Source of the DNA: Sphingopyxis sp. YR583 | Lineage (GTDB): Bacteria; Pseudomonadota; Alphaproteobacteria; Sphingomonadales; Sphingomonadaceae | Assembly (NCBI RefSeq): GCF_900108295.1 | Contig: NZ_FNWK01000003.1 | Span: forward strand, 186,001-250,000 | Reading direction: 5' to 3' | Length of the DNA stretch: 64,000 nt | Part shown: one piece after another, positions 23,178-32,502 of the stretch | How positions within the stretch are numbered: position 1 is the stretch's first letter | How the letters are laid out: the number at the start of each line of letters is the position of its first letter | The notes under the pieces: generated by a model | Database searches by the model: none | What the model was told of the DNA's origin: nothing | Seen by the model: the letters and a program-made list of their open reading frames with translations, nothing else | Program-made: the position numbers and the translations under genes

Positions 23178-25643
23178 TCAGAACTTGAACCCGACCTCGA
23201 CGTAGATTTCGCGGGGATTGTCGACAAAGGCCGACATGTCGGCCAGCACGCCCGTCCCGGCGGTGCCCGTTCCCGTCCCGCCTGCGAACGGAATATCGTT
23301 TGCCGCGGTGACCACCAGCTTGTTGGTCAGGTTGCGGCCGATGACGCCGAAGCTCCAGCGGTCGTCTGGTCCGTTGACGCGGAGCGCCGCGTCGATCTTC
23401 GTATAGGCCTTCTGCACGCCGTCGGGCCGCAGCGTGTCGGTGAAGTTATATTTTCCGGTGTAGCTGACGTCGCTCGAGAGTTGCAGCGTCCAACCCGATG
23501 CCGTCAGCGGCATGTCGTAGCTCGCACCAATCCGCCCGGCAAAGCGCGGCGCCTTCGGCGGCGTCCGGCCATCATAATCCTGGCTGGTGAAGGCCGCGCC
23601 GGGTGCCGGCGCGAGCAGATTGCATCCCGCCGCGACGGTCTGGCCGCCATAGCATTGCCCGATATAATCCTTGTACGACGCGTCGTTGAACGCCGCCGCA
23701 CCGCGCAGCGAAAAACCGCCCGAGCGCCAGTTGAAATCGCCCTCGATCCCCTTGACCCGCAGCGTACCGGCATTGGCGACGACCTGTCCGATCGTCACCG
23801 GATCGAAATTCTGCACCTGCAGGTCTAGATAGTCGTAATAATAAGCGGTGGCGTTGAGCGACAACGCGCCGCCCATCAGGATGGCGCGCGCGCCGACCTC
23901 TCCGCCGCGGGCGCGTTCGGCGCCATATTCGCCCGCCGCGACGGTCGCCGCGGGGGTCAGGGTCTGCGAGATGTTGAACCCGCCCGATTTGAAGCCTTCC
24001 TTGTACGCCGCATAGAAGGTCAGATCGCGCGACGGCTTGTAGCGCAGCGTGACCTGCGGCGAGACGTCGGTTTCACGGTAACGGTCGTCGAGGCGCAGCC
24101 CGGCGGGGAACGCCGCCGCAAAGCCCAGATGCGCCGGCAACGACGCCTGATAACTGTCGCGCGATTCATAACTCCAGCGCGCGCCGCCCGCGAGTTCGAT
24201 CGAATCCGTCAAATTGGCCGTGACTTCGCCGAAGGCTGACATCGAGCTGCCCTTGAACCCGTTGTCGCGCTTGAAGGTGACATAGGTGTCGGTCACCGGG
24301 CTGATCGGCACCGGGAAGATATAGGCGTCGGTGTTGAAGATGAATTTGTTGCTCGACGCGAACAGGCCGAACAGCACGTTGACCGCGCCGTCCCATTTCG
24401 ACTGGAAGCGAAGCTCCTCGGAGGTCTGGCGGTAATCGGCGAGCTGCGAGAAGCTTGCCGGATAGGCTTCGCCCGACACATTGTTGAGGTCGTTCTGCTT
24501 GAAGCGATAATAGGAGGTGATCGAGGTGACGTCGAACACGTCGCTGGTCAGCGTCGCGGTGAGGATGCCGTATCCCGACTTCAACCGCGAATACATGTGG
24601 CCGTCGCCGGCATAACGGTAATTCGCGTTCGCCACGGCGACCGGCAGCGTCGAGCTGTCCGAGCGGCCGTTGATGCGGCAATCGGCATTGGGGCTGGGCG
24701 GAATGCCGGTCGGACCGCCGAAGGGGTTCGGCGAAAAGGGCGTCGTGCGGCCGCCGCCACAGATGCGTTCGACGATGTCAGTCGGCCCGCCATCCTTCTG
24801 GTCGGTGTAGCCGGTCTTGACCTGGAAGGTCAGATTGTCGGTCGCATCCCACTCGATCGTCGCGCGGCCGCTATAGGTCCGGCCGCCGCCGCGATATTTG
24901 CTGTTGCGGTGGCGCTCCATGCCGAGTGGATCGAGATAGGTCGCGGCGGCGCTGTTGGTGAAGGCGCCGTCGCTGTCGGCGACGCGGAAGGCAAGACGCG
25001 CGCGCAGGCCGTCGGCGAGCGGTCCCGAAATATAGCCCTCGCCATATTTCTCCTTCGCCTCGAAGCCGTAACCCGCCTTGAACCCCGCCTCGAACACGTC
25101 GCGCGGGCTGTTGGTGGTCACCGCGATCAGGCCGCCGGTCGCATTCTTGCCGAAGAAGAGCGCTTGGGGTCCCTTCAGCACCTCGACGCGCTGGACGTCA
25201 TATTGGCTGAGGCCGATCTCGCGGCCGCGGCTCATCGGCATGCCGTCGACGACGAAGGACACTGACTGGTCGAACCCGGCGCTGAGCGCGGTCGAACCGA
25301 CGCCGCGCAGGAAGATGCTGGCCGAGGAGCCCGATGCGGCCTTGCCCGCGACCATCGTCGGGACGAGCGAGGCCATGTCGCTGAAATCGGTCACCGCATA
25401 ATTGTCGAGCGCCGCGCCGCCCAGAGCGGTGATCGCGACCGGCGCATCGATCAGACGTTCGTCGCGGCGGCGTGCGGTGACGATGATTTCGCCGTCAGCG
25501 GGAACAGTAGCGGTTTCATCGGCCACGGGCGCGGTGTCGGCCGGCGCCGTCTGCGCCAGTGCGGGGAAGGCAATCCCGGCAGCCACGATAACCGAAGCCA
25601 GGCAGGCATTGCGAACAGCGCGAAGCGAAACACTGCGATCCAT
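23178..25643 (-). CDS. TonB-dependent outer-membrane receptor of the catabolic island
   Basis: The 821-residue receptor has a signal peptide (SVIVAAGIAFPALA), a TonB-box-like region (GEIIVTARRRDERL), a plug domain (FLRGVGSTALSAGFDQSVSF, VDGMPMSRGR, VEVLKGPQALFFGKNATGG) and a beta-barrel ending in YVEVGFKF. Such proteins import scarce or bulky substrates across the outer membrane with energy from TonB. The ATG at 25643 is preferred over one 30 bases earlier because GGAGAGG precedes it. A copy of the 13-bp TetR-type palindrome lies 66 bases upstream. The receptor probably takes up the island's growth substrate. Confidence 0.93.
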   Translation of the reverse strand: MDRSVSLRAVRNACLASVIVAAGIAFPALAQTAPADTAPVADETATVPADGEIIVTARRRDERLIDAPVAITALGGAALDNYAVTDFSDMASLVPTMVAGKAASGSSASIFLRGVGSTALSAGFDQSVSFVVDGMPMSRGREIGLSQYDVQRVEVLKGPQALFFGKNATGGLIAVTTNSPRDVFEAGFKAGYGFEAKEKYGEGYISGPLADGLRARLAFRVADSDGAFTNSAAATYLDPLGMERHRNSKYRGGGRTYSGRATIEWDATDNLTFQVKTGYTDQKDGGPTDIVERICGGGRTTPFSPNPFGGPTGIPPSPNADCRINGRSDSSTLPVAVANANYRYAGDGHMYSRLKSGYGILTATLTSDVFDVTSITSYYRFKQNDLNNVSGEAYPASFSQLADYRQTSEELRFQSKWDGAVNVLFGLFASSNKFIFNTDAYIFPVPISPVTDTYVTFKRDNGFKGSSMSAFGEVTANLTDSIELAGGARWSYESRDSYQASLPAHLGFAAAFPAGLRLDDRYRETDVSPQVTLRYKPSRDLTFYAAYKEGFKSGGFNISQTLTPAATVAAGEYGAERARGGEVGARAILMGGALSLNATAYYYDYLDLQVQNFDPVTIGQVVANAGTLRVKGIEGDFNWRSGGFSLRGAAAFNDASYKDYIGQCYGGQTVAAGCNLLAPAPGAAFTSQDYDGRTPPKAPRFAGRIGASYDMPLTASGWTLQLSSDVSYTGKYNFTDTLRPDGVQKAYTKIDAALRVNGPDDRWSFGVIGRNLTNKLVVTAANDIPFAGGTGTGTAGTGVLADMSAFVDNPREIYVEVGFKF

Positions 25644-25708
25644 AACGGTCCTCTCCAAAAAGCAGGCCGTCATCCGCAGCCTTGATCATTAACCTATGCC
25701 CATTAGAT

Positions 25709-25721
25709 TTAATGTCAATTG
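25709..25721. promoter_or_regulatory. Predicted TetR operator, site 1 (TBDR promoter)
   Basis: TTAATGTCAATTG matches the island consensus CTAATGNCAATAG at 11 of 13 positions. A separate half site CATTAG lies at 25701-25706. Confidence 0.55.
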
Positions 25722-25782
25722 GAAAATGTAACGCCGTAAGGTTTTAGGCGCGATGAAACATGGCTTTGTTATTAAATGATTT

Positions 25783-26652
25783 TTAAGGATTTTCGCGATA
25801 TGCTGTGCTCAAGATGCGCCGCGCAAATCCGACTACGCCGTCGTTGAAAGCGTCGTTGCGATCCCCGGCGACCATATGGCCGGCACCCGCAACGTCGAGC
25901 AGTTCAAGCCGCGAAACCTGACGCCGAAACGCCGCGACACCCGCATCGCCGACGACGTCGCTCGCGAGCCCGCGGACGAGCAGGACCGGCACGTCGGGGA
26001 GCGTGGCAAGGCGTTCGGCGGCTTCACGGACGACCAGATGATGCGCCTCGGGCGGTGCATCGACGATGCGCGGGTCCCAGTGCCACCGGAAACGCCCGTC
26101 GGTGCCTTCACGCAAATTCTTCATCAACCCGCGACTGTCTGCCGGGCGTTCGCGTGCGGGATTATAGGCTGCAACGGCCGACACCGCGTCCTCTACCGTC
26201 GCGAAGCCGTCGGGGTTGCCGCGCATGAAGCCGACGATGCGATCGACGCCCTTCGCCTCGGGTTCGGGGACGATATCGACGAGTACCAGTCCGGCGGGCC
26301 GCAGCCCGCGATCGACGGCGACGATCGACGTCGCGCCGCCAAGCGACGCACCCACGAGAATGAAGGGCGCGCCCAAGGTTCCGGCCACGGCGGCGAGATC
26401 GGCGGCACGATCGTCGAGGCTATAGGCTCCCTCGGGCGACCAGTCGCTTTCGCCATGGCCGCGCGCGTCGAAGTTGACGACGTGGAACCCTTCGGCGAGC
26501 AGCCGGTCGACCGCGCGGCTCCAGCTATGCCGGGTCTGGCCGCCGCCGTGGAGCAGGATGACCGCAGGCGCGTCCGCATCGCCGCCACAGTCGGCAACCA
26601 GCCGGACGCCGTCTGGTGCAATGAAAACCGTCCGTTGCAAGCCGCTCGCCAT
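25783..26652 (-). CDS. Alpha/beta-hydrolase
   Basis: The 289-residue product has the oxyanion segment LLHGGGQTRHSW, FDARGHGESDW, the nucleophile elbow GASLGG (Ser103) and a terminal catalytic His in GAGHMVAGD. A candidate acid is the Asp in VRGLASDVVGD. It belongs to the esterase/lipase/epoxide-hydrolase-like group; the cap region gives no clue to the substrate. No signal peptide is present, so it is cytoplasmic. It is divergent from the SDR gene, with a shared TetR-type palindrome between them. In the island it could hydrolyse an ester or a ring-cleavage product. Confidence 0.85.
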   Translation of the reverse strand: MASGLQRTVFIAPDGVRLVADCGGDADAPAVILLHGGGQTRHSWSRAVDRLLAEGFHVVNFDARGHGESDWSPEGAYSLDDRAADLAAVAGTLGAPFILVGASLGGATSIVAVDRGLRPAGLVLVDIVPEPEAKGVDRIVGFMRGNPDGFATVEDAVSAVAAYNPARERPADSRGLMKNLREGTDGRFRWHWDPRIVDAPPEAHHLVVREAAERLATLPDVPVLLVRGLASDVVGDAGVAAFRRQVSRLELLDVAGAGHMVAGDRNDAFNDGVVGFARRILSTAYRENP

Positions 26653-26695
26653 GCCTCGCCTCTCCTGCTTGCCAAGAGCCTGCGCTTCGCATTAT

Positions 26696-26708
26696 CTAAC
26701 GTCAATAG
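26696..26708. promoter_or_regulatory. Predicted TetR operator, site 2 (hydrolase/SDR divergent promoters)
   Basis: CTAACGTCAATAG matches CTAATGNCAATAG at 12 of 13 positions and sits midway between the divergent starts 26652 and 26727. Confidence 0.65.
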
Positions 26709-26726
26709 ATTTATCGGGAGAGCGAA

Positions 26727-27446
26727 ATGATCGTGTTCGACTTCAGCGGAAAGCGCGTCCTCGTGACGGGCGGAACGCAAGGCATCGGCCTCGGCATTGC
26801 CGCCGCCTTTGCCGCCAGCGGCGCCGACGTCATCGTCAGTGGAACCCGCCCAACGGCCCAAGACTATGACGACGATCTGGCGCGCTTTACCTACGTGCAA
26901 GCGCGGATGGACGAACCTGCAGACCGCGCAAGGCTTGTCGAAGCGGCCGGCCCCATCGATATCCTTGTCAACAATGCCGGCCAGTCGCACCCCGACGAAT
27001 ATTCGATGGAGGGCTATTCGCGGGTCATCGATGTCAACCTCTCCGCCGCCGTCGAGCTCAGCTATCTTTGCTTTCCGGTCTTGCGCGAACGCGGCGGAAC
27101 GATCGTCAACATCGGGTCGTGCGCGAGCTTCATCGCGATCGGCTATGCCCCCGCCTATACCGCGAGCAAGACCGGTCTGCTCGGTTTCACCCGCGCCGTT
27201 GCCGACCAATGGGCGCGCGATGGCGTTCGCGTAAACCTGGTCGCGCCCGGATTCATCGAGACGCGAATGACCGCCGGCGTGCGCGCCGACGAACGGATGA
27301 GCGGCAACACGCTGCGCGCCATTCCCGTTCGCCGTTTCGGAACCCCGCCCGAAGTCGCAGCCGCGGCGCTGTTTCTCGCCTCCCCCCAAGCCTCCTATAT
27401 TACGGGACAGAGTATCGTGGTCGACGGCGGCCTGATGCTGCGATGA
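26727..27446 (+). CDS. Short-chain dehydrogenase/reductase
   Basis: The 239-residue classical SDR has the cofactor motif VTGGTQGIGLGIA, the NNAG segment (ILVNNAGQ), a Ser in NIGSCASF and YTASK as the Tyr/Lys pair. The closing segment ITGQSIVVDGGLM is typical. It oxidises or reduces an alcohol/ketone with NAD(P). A 76-base gap separates it from the TetR gene on the same strand, so the two may share the operator-bearing promoter upstream. Confidence 0.9.
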   Translation: MIVFDFSGKRVLVTGGTQGIGLGIAAAFAASGADVIVSGTRPTAQDYDDDLARFTYVQARMDEPADRARLVEAAGPIDILVNNAGQSHPDEYSMEGYSRVIDVNLSAAVELSYLCFPVLRERGGTIVNIGSCASFIAIGYAPAYTASKTGLLGFTRAVADQWARDGVRVNLVAPGFIETRMTAGVRADERMSGNTLRAIPVRRFGTPPEVAAAALFLASPQASYITGQSIVVDGGLMLR

Positions 27447-27522
27447 CGCAAAACCTTATCCTTTTAGGCTGGAACTTCGGCGCACCCGCTGCCATGAGCG
27501 GCAAGGAAAGCAGGATATTCTT

Positions 27523-28155
27523 TTGGCAAGACCTTCAAAACCGCTGATCTCGCGAAGCAACGCGGCAGAAGCCGCGCTCGAAGTTATCGACGAGCGCGGG
27601 CTTGAAGAACTGAGCCTGAGCCTTGTGGCGAAGAAGATCGGCGTCCGCCCTCCCTCGCTTTACCATCATTTCAAGGACAAGTCGGAGCTGCTTCAGGAAG
27701 TGGCGCGCATCATGCTGGTCAAGATGCCGGCGGTCAGCGCGACCGGCCAGTCGTTCGAGGAACAGATCATCGCGCGCTGCGTCGCGACGCGCCAGACGTT
27801 GCTCAAGCATCCCAACGCTGCGCCGCTGATCCTGCGCTATTTTCCGCGTTACATGCTATTGTCGGCCTATGACCGCGCGGCGTCCGAAGAACCTTATCCG
27901 ACGCCGATCAAGATGACGGTCATCGATGCGGTCGAGAAATACACCTATGGCGCCGCGCTATTCGAAGCCTCGGCGCGCGCGCGCGGGATCGAACCGATGC
28001 CGGCCGTCGACGCGGAGAAATATCCGAGCCTTGCCAAGGCGATCGCCGACAATCCGTTCGACGACGAGCAGCTGTTCGTCGAGTCGCTGCGCCTGTTCCT
28101 TGTGGGCGTTCGCGAACGGATCAAATCGAACAGCATCGGCCAATCACTGGACTAG
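27523..28155 (+). CDS. TetR-family transcriptional regulator of the catabolic island
   Basis: The 210-residue product has an N-terminal TetR DNA-binding domain (ALEVIDERGLEELSLSLVAK, KIGVRPPSLYHHFKDKSELL) and a helical ligand domain with no family match that I recognise. The start is TTG at 27523 with AGGA upstream (MARPSKPLISRSN). It lies within the island, and every promoter region of the island has a 13-bp palindrome of the size typical for TetR operators. I infer that it represses the whole cluster, including its own transcript through site 2, and is released by a substrate or CoA thioester. Its stop overlaps the convergent stop of the thiolase-like gene. Confidence 0.85.
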   Translation: MARPSKPLISRSNAAEAALEVIDERGLEELSLSLVAKKIGVRPPSLYHHFKDKSELLQEVARIMLVKMPAVSATGQSFEEQIIARCVATRQTLLKHPNAAPLILRYFPRYMLLSAYDRAASEEPYPTPIKMTVIDAVEKYTYGAALFEASARARGIEPMPAVDAEKYPSLAKAIADNPFDDEQLFVESLRLFLVGVRERIKSNSIGQSLD

Positions 28156-29318
28156 GGAATTTCGTTCCCGAAAATCGCCGAGCTGACCGTCGGCGCGCCG
28201 GGGCCGCCCGCAAGCAGGCAGATTTTCGCATCGGGCACCGGGTTCGACGACTCGCCGCGAAGCTGCTTCACCGCCTCATAGGCCGTGCCGATGCCGTGGA
28301 TGAAGCCCTGCGCGAAATTGCCGCCGCCGGTGTTGACCGGCAGCTTGCCGGTCGGCGCGATCAGATTGTCGAACCGCACGACGTTCGCAACATTTTCATA
28401 AGTGCAGAACCCATGGTCGATCAGCGAGGCGACGCCCTGCGCGCCGAAATTCTCGTAAAGCTGGACGACATCGATATCGGCGGGCGACAGCCCGGTTTCG
28501 GCATAGAGCCGCCGCGCAATCGGGCGGAATCCGGCGGTCGGGTAGAGCGCCTCGTCGTCATTCTCGAGCAGGTCGCCCCACCCCTTCTCCGCTCCGTTGG
28601 CGCAACCGAGCAGATAGGCGGGCGACTTCCTCAGATCGCGCGCGCGTTCGGCCGACACCATCAGGAAAGCGGCGGCACCGTCATTCTCGCGGCTGCAATC
28701 GAACAGCCGGAACGGTTCGGCGATCCATCGCGCGTCGCGGAACGCCTCGACATCGAGATCCTCGCCATAGGCGACGGCTTCGGGATTGCGCGCGCCATGA
28801 TAATAGGAGGCGCGAACCAGATCCTCGGCAACCGATATCGGCACGCCATGATGCTCGTACATGCGGTTGGCGCGGATCGCGCAGACCTGCGCGGGTGCGA
28901 CGATCCCGGCGGCGAGCATATGATCGTTGAGATGATGCGCCATGACCGCGGCGGACAGGCGCCCGCTCGATCCTTCGACCAGCGCGCGGAAAACGACCAC
29001 CGCGCTCGCCTGTCCCGAGATGATCGCCGCCGCGGCCAGCCCGAAGGCGCCGGCAATACCGCCGCCACCCCCGCCCCATATGACGCTCGACCATTTGAGC
29101 TCGCGCGTTCCGAGCGCGGGCATGAGCCTGACCGGCTCATTCTTGTCGTCGCCATAGGAGACGAAGCCGTCGACCTCGGCCGGATCGAAGCCCGCATCGG
29201 CGCAGGCGGCCCGGATCGCCTTGACAAGCACGCCCTGTTCGGGGAGCGGCGACGCACCGCGCTTGTACTGGCGCATGCCGATACCCGCGACGGCGGTGGT
29301 TCCGTAAAGCGGGTGCAT
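28152..29318 (-). CDS. Thiolase-fold protein lacking the nucleophilic Cys (Ltp2-type aldolase candidate)
   Basis: The 388-residue product has the thiolase architecture: AIRAACADAGFDPAEVDGFV, ISGQASAVVVFRA, NTGGGNFAQGFIHGIGTAYE and a terminal CLLAGGPGAP. Where thiolases have the nucleophile (VNxxCASG), this protein has WGGGGGGIAGAF at residues 81-92, so normal thiolysis is not possible. In the steroid side-chain system, Ltp2 also lacks this Cys and works as a retro-aldolase with a DUF35 partner. Here a DUF35 gene overlaps by TGATG immediately upstream. I therefore infer an acyl-CoA aldolase that cleaves a beta-hydroxyacyl-CoA. A SCP-x/acetyl-CoA acetyltransferase label would be the default annotation. 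Confidence 0.8.
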   Translation of the reverse strand: MHPLYGTTAVAGIGMRQYKRGASPLPEQGVLVKAIRAACADAGFDPAEVDGFVSYGDDKNEPVRLMPALGTRELKWSSVIWGGGGGGIAGAFGLAAAAIISGQASAVVVFRALVEGSSGRLSAAVMAHHLNDHMLAAGIVAPAQVCAIRANRMYEHHGVPISVAEDLVRASYYHGARNPEAVAYGEDLDVEAFRDARWIAEPFRLFDCSRENDGAAAFLMVSAERARDLRKSPAYLLGCANGAEKGWGDLLENDDEALYPTAGFRPIARRLYAETGLSPADIDVVQLYENFGAQGVASLIDHGFCTYENVANVVRFDNLIAPTGKLPVNTGGGNFAQGFIHGIGTAYEAVKQLRGESSNPVPDAKICLLAGGPGAPTVSSAIFGNEIP

Positions 29319-29716
29319 CAGCCGCGGCTCCAGATGATAGTGGGGATGTCGCGCTCTCCGACCCGGGTCGCACCGATGGCGCCGCTTATCGGCTCGCCGA
29401 TCACGGGCGCGGTCTGGTCGGGATCGTCGAGACGGCCGAGCAGGCGGATGCCGCAATCGTCGACCGTCGCGACGATCGACACGAACGGCAGGTCGAGGCT
29501 TTCGGTGAAGCCGAAGCGATGCCAGGTCCGCGTCCACGAGAAGATCGTCCCCGCCATGGTGCGCTCGACCCAATCGATCCGTTCGCTGCCGCAAGCGCCG
29601 CAGCGGCTGACCGCCGGCCACAGCCAATTGCCGCAGCCTCCGCAGCGCGGGAGCAGCAGGCGGCCTTCGGCCAATCCATTCCAATAGGGCGCGTCGGCGC
29701 CATCATTTGCGTGCAT
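29318..29716 (-). CDS. DUF35 OB-fold protein with N-terminal zinc ribbon
   Basis: The 132-residue product has four Cys at 25, 28, 39 and 42 (CGGC...CGAC), a rubredoxin-like zinc ribbon, followed by an OB-fold (GTIFSWTRTWHRFGF, LPFVSIVATVDDCGIRLLGRL). Such proteins bind acyl-CoA and form complexes with thiolase-fold partners. The gene overlaps the Cys-less thiolase gene by one base (TGATG), as expected for subunits made in equal amounts. It starts two bases after the P450 gene. Confidence 0.88.
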   Translation of the reverse strand: MHANDGADAPYWNGLAEGRLLLPRCGGCGNWLWPAVSRCGACGSERIDWVERTMAGTIFSWTRTWHRFGFTESLDLPFVSIVATVDDCGIRLLGRLDDPDQTAPVIGEPISGAIGATRVGERDIPTIIWSRG

Positions 29717-29718
29717 GA

Positions 29719-30945
29719 TCAGGCGGCCACCGTCCACTCGAGCGGCAGCGTTTCGAGCGCCATCACCGTGCCGATGCGAAAGGCGTGACTCTCGCCCGGC
29801 GTCGCGTTGAACGCCGGGATACGTTTCACCCATTCTTCGGTCAGGATGCGCAGTTCAGCGCGGCCAAGGACATGGCCAACACACAGATGCGGCCCCGACG
29901 AAAAGGTCAGATGCGCTGTCTTTCTGCGATCGAGATCGAAGACATTGGGCTGCTCGAACTTCGCCGGGTCACGGCTACCGAGGCAGAGAATGTTGAGCAC
30001 CATCTCGCCCGCACGAAACTGTGCCTCGCCGATAGTTTGATCGCTCACGACCAGCCGCGGCGTGTTGACGACGCCATAGAGCCGCACTGCTTCGTCGGTG
30101 AAGGCCGGGATCAGCGACGGATCGGCGGCGAGCCGCGCCTGCACATCGGGCATCTGCGCGAGCTGCTGGAACGCAAACCCGGTGACATTTGTCACCGTGT
30201 CCATGCCGCCGAGGAACAGCACGAAGCTCATCGCGAGAATTTCGTCGTCGCTCATCGTCCGGCCGTCGACGTCGACGTCGACGTGGATGAAATGCGACAT
30301 CAGCTTGTCGTCGGGCGCCGCCTTCTTCTCTTCGATCAGCGCTTTCATCTCGCCGAGGATCGCGGCGCTGAGCCGGCCCAACTCGGCCTCGTCATTCTGC
30401 GCCGAGAAAAAGGCTTCGGCGAGATGGCGGAAATCCTGAAGCCGCGACAGGTCCATGCCCATCAGTTCCATGAAGACGCTGACCGGGAACAGTTTCGCCA
30501 GATCGGCCTGGAAATCGCACCGACCCTTCGCGGCCACGGCATCGACCAGTTCGACCGCCCATTCGCGGATCCGCGGCTCGAGTGCCTTGATCGCATTCGG
30601 TCCGAACATCGGCATCATCGCCTTGCGATACGGTAGATTCTCGGGCGGATCGAGGCTGAGCGGAATGAAGAAAGGCGGATTTTCGACACGCGGAATCTGC
30701 ATCTCGCGTACCGAAAAATGATCGGGATCGAGCACGACCTTGCTGATGGCGTCGAAGCTTTTGACGATCCAATGCCCTCCGTTGAGACGGGTCCAGAAAA
30801 TATCGGGGGCATCAGCGAGCGCGGCGGCATAGGTGCCCTGCACGTCCTCGCCGATACGCGGATCGGCGTAGATGTCGAAATCGAAGACGAGGTGCGCGGG
30901 GACATGCGGCGGCGCCGCGACGCCGACAGCCAAGGGGGCGTTCAT
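29719..30945 (-). CDS. Cytochrome P450
   Basis: The 408-residue soluble bacterial P450 has the I-helix oxygen-binding motif LGGMDTVTN, the ExxR motif in DEAVRLYG, and the heme-ligand loop FSSGPHLCVGHVLGRAEL with the proximal Cys. It hydroxylates an unactivated carbon using electrons from a ferredoxin and reductase. No ferredoxin or reductase gene is present in the island, so partners must be encoded elsewhere. The ATG at 30945 follows AGGAGA. Operon position between the ligase and DUF35 genes suggests action on the pathway substrate or its CoA-free acid. Confidence 0.93.
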   Translation of the reverse strand: MNAPLAVGVAAPPHVPAHLVFDFDIYADPRIGEDVQGTYAAALADAPDIFWTRLNGGHWIVKSFDAISKVVLDPDHFSVREMQIPRVENPPFFIPLSLDPPENLPYRKAMMPMFGPNAIKALEPRIREWAVELVDAVAAKGRCDFQADLAKLFPVSVFMELMGMDLSRLQDFRHLAEAFFSAQNDEAELGRLSAAILGEMKALIEEKKAAPDDKLMSHFIHVDVDVDGRTMSDDEILAMSFVLFLGGMDTVTNVTGFAFQQLAQMPDVQARLAADPSLIPAFTDEAVRLYGVVNTPRLVVSDQTIGEAQFRAGEMVLNILCLGSRDPAKFEQPNVFDLDRRKTAHLTFSSGPHLCVGHVLGRAELRILTEEWVKRIPAFNATPGESHAFRIGTVMALETLPLEWTVAA

Positions 30946-30964
30946 AGACTTTTCTCCTGGCGCA

Positions 30965-32464
30965 TCAGCGGACGCGCTCCATCGTTTCATGCGCGCGGGC
31001 GTAGATTTCGCGAACTGCGGGTTTCGAGAGCTTGCCGGTCGCGAGGCGCGGCAGCGGGTCGGCCGAAAAAGCGACGTAGCGCGGCACCTTGTAGTTCGAG
31101 AGATTGACGTTGCAGTGATCGATCAGTGCCGCGACGTCGACCTCGGCGGCGCCGTGATAGACGACGAGCGGCGTCTCGCCGAACTTCTCGTCGGGCGCCG
31201 CGATCGCGAGCGCCTCGACGACGCCCGGGAACTCGCACACGACACGTTCGACCTCGGCGGCGGAGATGTTGAGGCCGCCGGAGATGATCAGATCCTTCAT
31301 CCGGTCAACGAAGGTCAGCAGGCCGCGTTCGTCGAGCATGCCGATGTCGCCCGACCATAGCCAGCCGTCACGGATGACCTTCGCGGTTTCTTCGGGGTTG
31401 CGCCAATAGCCCTGCATCATCCCCGGCGAGCGCATGACGATTTCGCCCGGCTCACCCGGCCTGCAATCGCTGCCGTCCGGCCGAACGACACGGAGATCCA
31501 TGAAAACGCAGCCCCAGCCGCATTTCTCGGGCTCGTCCATCGCGAGATGTTCGGGCATCATCGTCGCATTGCCGCCGATCTCGGTCTGGCCATAGATTTG
31601 CCGGATCGTGATGCCTTTGGCCTTGTAAGCGTCGAGCAATTGCCGGCTAACGCGCGCGCCGCCCGCTGTCGCAAGGCGGATCGACGACAGGTCGGCATCG
31701 GCAAAGCCGGGGCAGCGCGCAATTGCTTCGAAAAAGGTCGGCACCGCGCCGAAACAATTGATTTTCTCGTCCTGCAGCAATTGCAGGATCGCGTCGGGCG
31801 CGAACACCGGCTCCATGAAGATGGTGCAGCCCTGCACCGTATAATGCATCAGCTGGACGAAACCCGCCGAGGTGTTGAGCGGCGCGAGGCTGATGATCCG
31901 CGATCCCGGCGACGATACGGTTTCCTCGACCGCCCAGTTCGCGGCGTAGGCGGTTATCGAGCGGTTGGTAAATACGACCCCCTTTGGTTTGGCGGTCGAA
32001 CCGCTGGTCGCGATGATGACCACCGGCGCCTCGGGGTCGGGGTCGTGCGCGACTGTCGCGAGTTCGCCATGGCGCAAGGCATCAACCTCGGCCATTTTGC
32101 GCGGCGTCAGACCAGCCTCCACCACATTGGCTTCGAAGTCGGGCGCGGCGTAGGTGAAGCGGGGCTCGCTGGTTTCACAGAGCTCGCGGATTTCGCGCGG
32201 CGTGAAGCGGAAGTTGACCGGATTGACGATCCCGCCCGCGCGGATAATCCCCATCAAGAGCGCGCAATAGGCCAAGCTGTTCGTCGAGCAGATCGCAACG
32301 CGGTCGCCGGGTTGTAGCCCATCGGCCTCCAGCATCTCCGCGACCCGGTCGGACCAGTCCTTATATTCGGCATAGCTGAGCCGGTCGCCGCCGAGCACTA
32401 CCGCAGGCTGCTCGGGCCGCATCCGCGCCCACCAATCCAACGCGCCGGGCAATGTCTGCGCCAT
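30965..32464 (-). CDS. Acyl-CoA synthetase (class I adenylate-forming)
   Basis: The 499-residue enzyme has the AMP-binding P-loop IATSGSTAKPKGVVF, YGQTEIGG, the hinge region WSGDIGMLDERG, GGLNISAAEVE and the C-terminal catalytic Lys in LATGKLSKPAVRE. It activates a carboxylic acid with ATP to the acyl-AMP and then to the CoA thioester. The length is normal for the FadD-like group. It is second in the operon that starts with the Rieske gene. The acid is probably produced by the GMC alcohol oxidase/dehydrogenase and aldehyde dehydrogenase of the island. Confidence 0.93.
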   Translation of the reverse strand: MAQTLPGALDWWARMRPEQPAVVLGGDRLSYAEYKDWSDRVAEMLEADGLQPGDRVAICSTNSLAYCALLMGIIRAGGIVNPVNFRFTPREIRELCETSEPRFTYAAPDFEANVVEAGLTPRKMAEVDALRHGELATVAHDPDPEAPVVIIATSGSTAKPKGVVFTNRSITAYAANWAVEETVSSPGSRIISLAPLNTSAGFVQLMHYTVQGCTIFMEPVFAPDAILQLLQDEKINCFGAVPTFFEAIARCPGFADADLSSIRLATAGGARVSRQLLDAYKAKGITIRQIYGQTEIGGNATMMPEHLAMDEPEKCGWGCVFMDLRVVRPDGSDCRPGEPGEIVMRSPGMMQGYWRNPEETAKVIRDGWLWSGDIGMLDERGLLTFVDRMKDLIISGGLNISAAEVERVVCEFPGVVEALAIAAPDEKFGETPLVVYHGAAEVDVAALIDHCNVNLSNYKVPRYVAFSADPLPRLATGKLSKPAVREIYARAHETMERVR

Positions 32465-32502
32465 TCAGTCCCTCTCCATCCGGTCTGCCGCCGGTTCAAT
32501 CA

